Positions 63,869 to 64,000 of a DNA stretch of 64,000 bases are shown here, piece by piece. The notes beneath the pieces are model-generated. The model made no database searches. It was given only the letters and a program-made list of their open reading frames with translations, and had not been told where the DNA came from. The stretch covers positions 930,001-994,000 of the forward strand of contig NZ_JAIEZN010000002.1 of NCBI RefSeq assembly GCF_020169335.1. The letters run 5' to 3'. This stretch comes from Devosia aquimaris (lineage in GTDB: Bacteria; Pseudomonadota; Alphaproteobacteria; Rhizobiales; Devosiaceae). Every line of letters begins with the position of its first letter. Position 1 is the first letter of the stretch. A program made the position numbers and the translations under genes.

Positions 63869-64000
63869 CCGTTATCCTGAAAACCGAGAACCTCAACAAG
63901 GTCTATCGCCGGGGCGGCCTGGTGGCGGGCAAGAGCATCACGGCGCTCAACGACGTCAACATCACCGTTGAAAGCGACAAGCCTGTGGTCATCGCCGTCG
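63865..64000 (+). CDS. ABC transporter ATPase (DppF-like), N-terminal fragment
   Basis: Only the first 45 residues are in the window (TVILKTENLNKVYRRGG onward), which match the start of the second ATPase of Dpp/Opp transporters before its Walker A. It overlaps the preceding stop by 4 bp. The rest is beyond the right edge. Confidence 0.85.

Overview
The window is a GC-rich, densely coded chromosomal segment of an alphaproteobacterium of the Hyphomicrobiales (Rhizobiales) type. The best guess from gene content is a Devosia-like free-living or plant/soil organism. This is inferred from the rpmH-rnpA-yidC-engB order, the many solute-binding-protein transporters, LacI/DeoR/LysR/AraC regulators and the codon bias. 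No 16S rRNA or other decisive marker is present.

Layout. 1-8.4 kb: truncated ABC exporter, aldo/keto reductase, VOC protein, HAD pyrimidine nucleotidase, a secreted protein of unknown family, threonine deaminase (ilvA), and a TetR regulator with its DHA2-type MFS pump. 8.5-18.6 kb: argB, then a plus-strand block (ECF sigma factor, membrane anti-sigma factor, secreted fasciclin protein, exported MsrB, glutamine amidotransferase, chemoreceptor) lying between argB and the minus-strand engB-yidC-rnpA-rpmH operon. 18.7-21.8 kb: a flavoprotein lacking the redox cysteines, an orphan histidine kinase and tRNA-Arg(ACG).

22.2-40.6 kb: a large catabolic locus held together by five near-identical palindromes (consensus TTGCATACGWATGCAA). 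They sit before the sugar-type ABC transporter/amidase operon (two copies), before a HisD-like dehydrogenase/SDR/LacI operon, before a bicupin/MetE-like/RraA operon, and between a second HisD-like dehydrogenase and a divergent ALDH/alcohol dehydrogenase/hydrolase-SnoaL operon. The LacI-family gene inside the locus is the obvious regulator. The combination of enzymes does not match a pathway I recognise, and this is the best candidate here for an undescribed system.

40.7-48.1 kb: small accessory genes (47-residue membrane protein, two AraC regulators, Sel1-repeat protein, Inh-type lipoprotein, exported beta-carbonic anhydrase, exported serine beta-lactamase-like enzyme, acyltransferase). 48.1-53.4 kb: LysR regulator divergent from a PrpF-family isomerase and a tripartite tricarboxylate transporter whose TctA and TctB parts are fused. 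53.4-57.7 kb: isomerase, FGGY kinase and two-subunit transketolase in a tightly overlapping operon, the gene set known for D-apiose catabolism. It diverges from a DeoR regulator, followed by a Dpp/Opp-type ABC transporter operon (59.1 kb to the right edge) driven by a promoter carrying a strong palindrome.

How the parts work together: most of the right two thirds is modular carbon-source acquisition, where each module has a local regulator, an importer and a few soluble enzymes. In all three importer modules, a stable hairpin separates the binding-protein gene from the membrane genes, as expected for high binding-protein expression.
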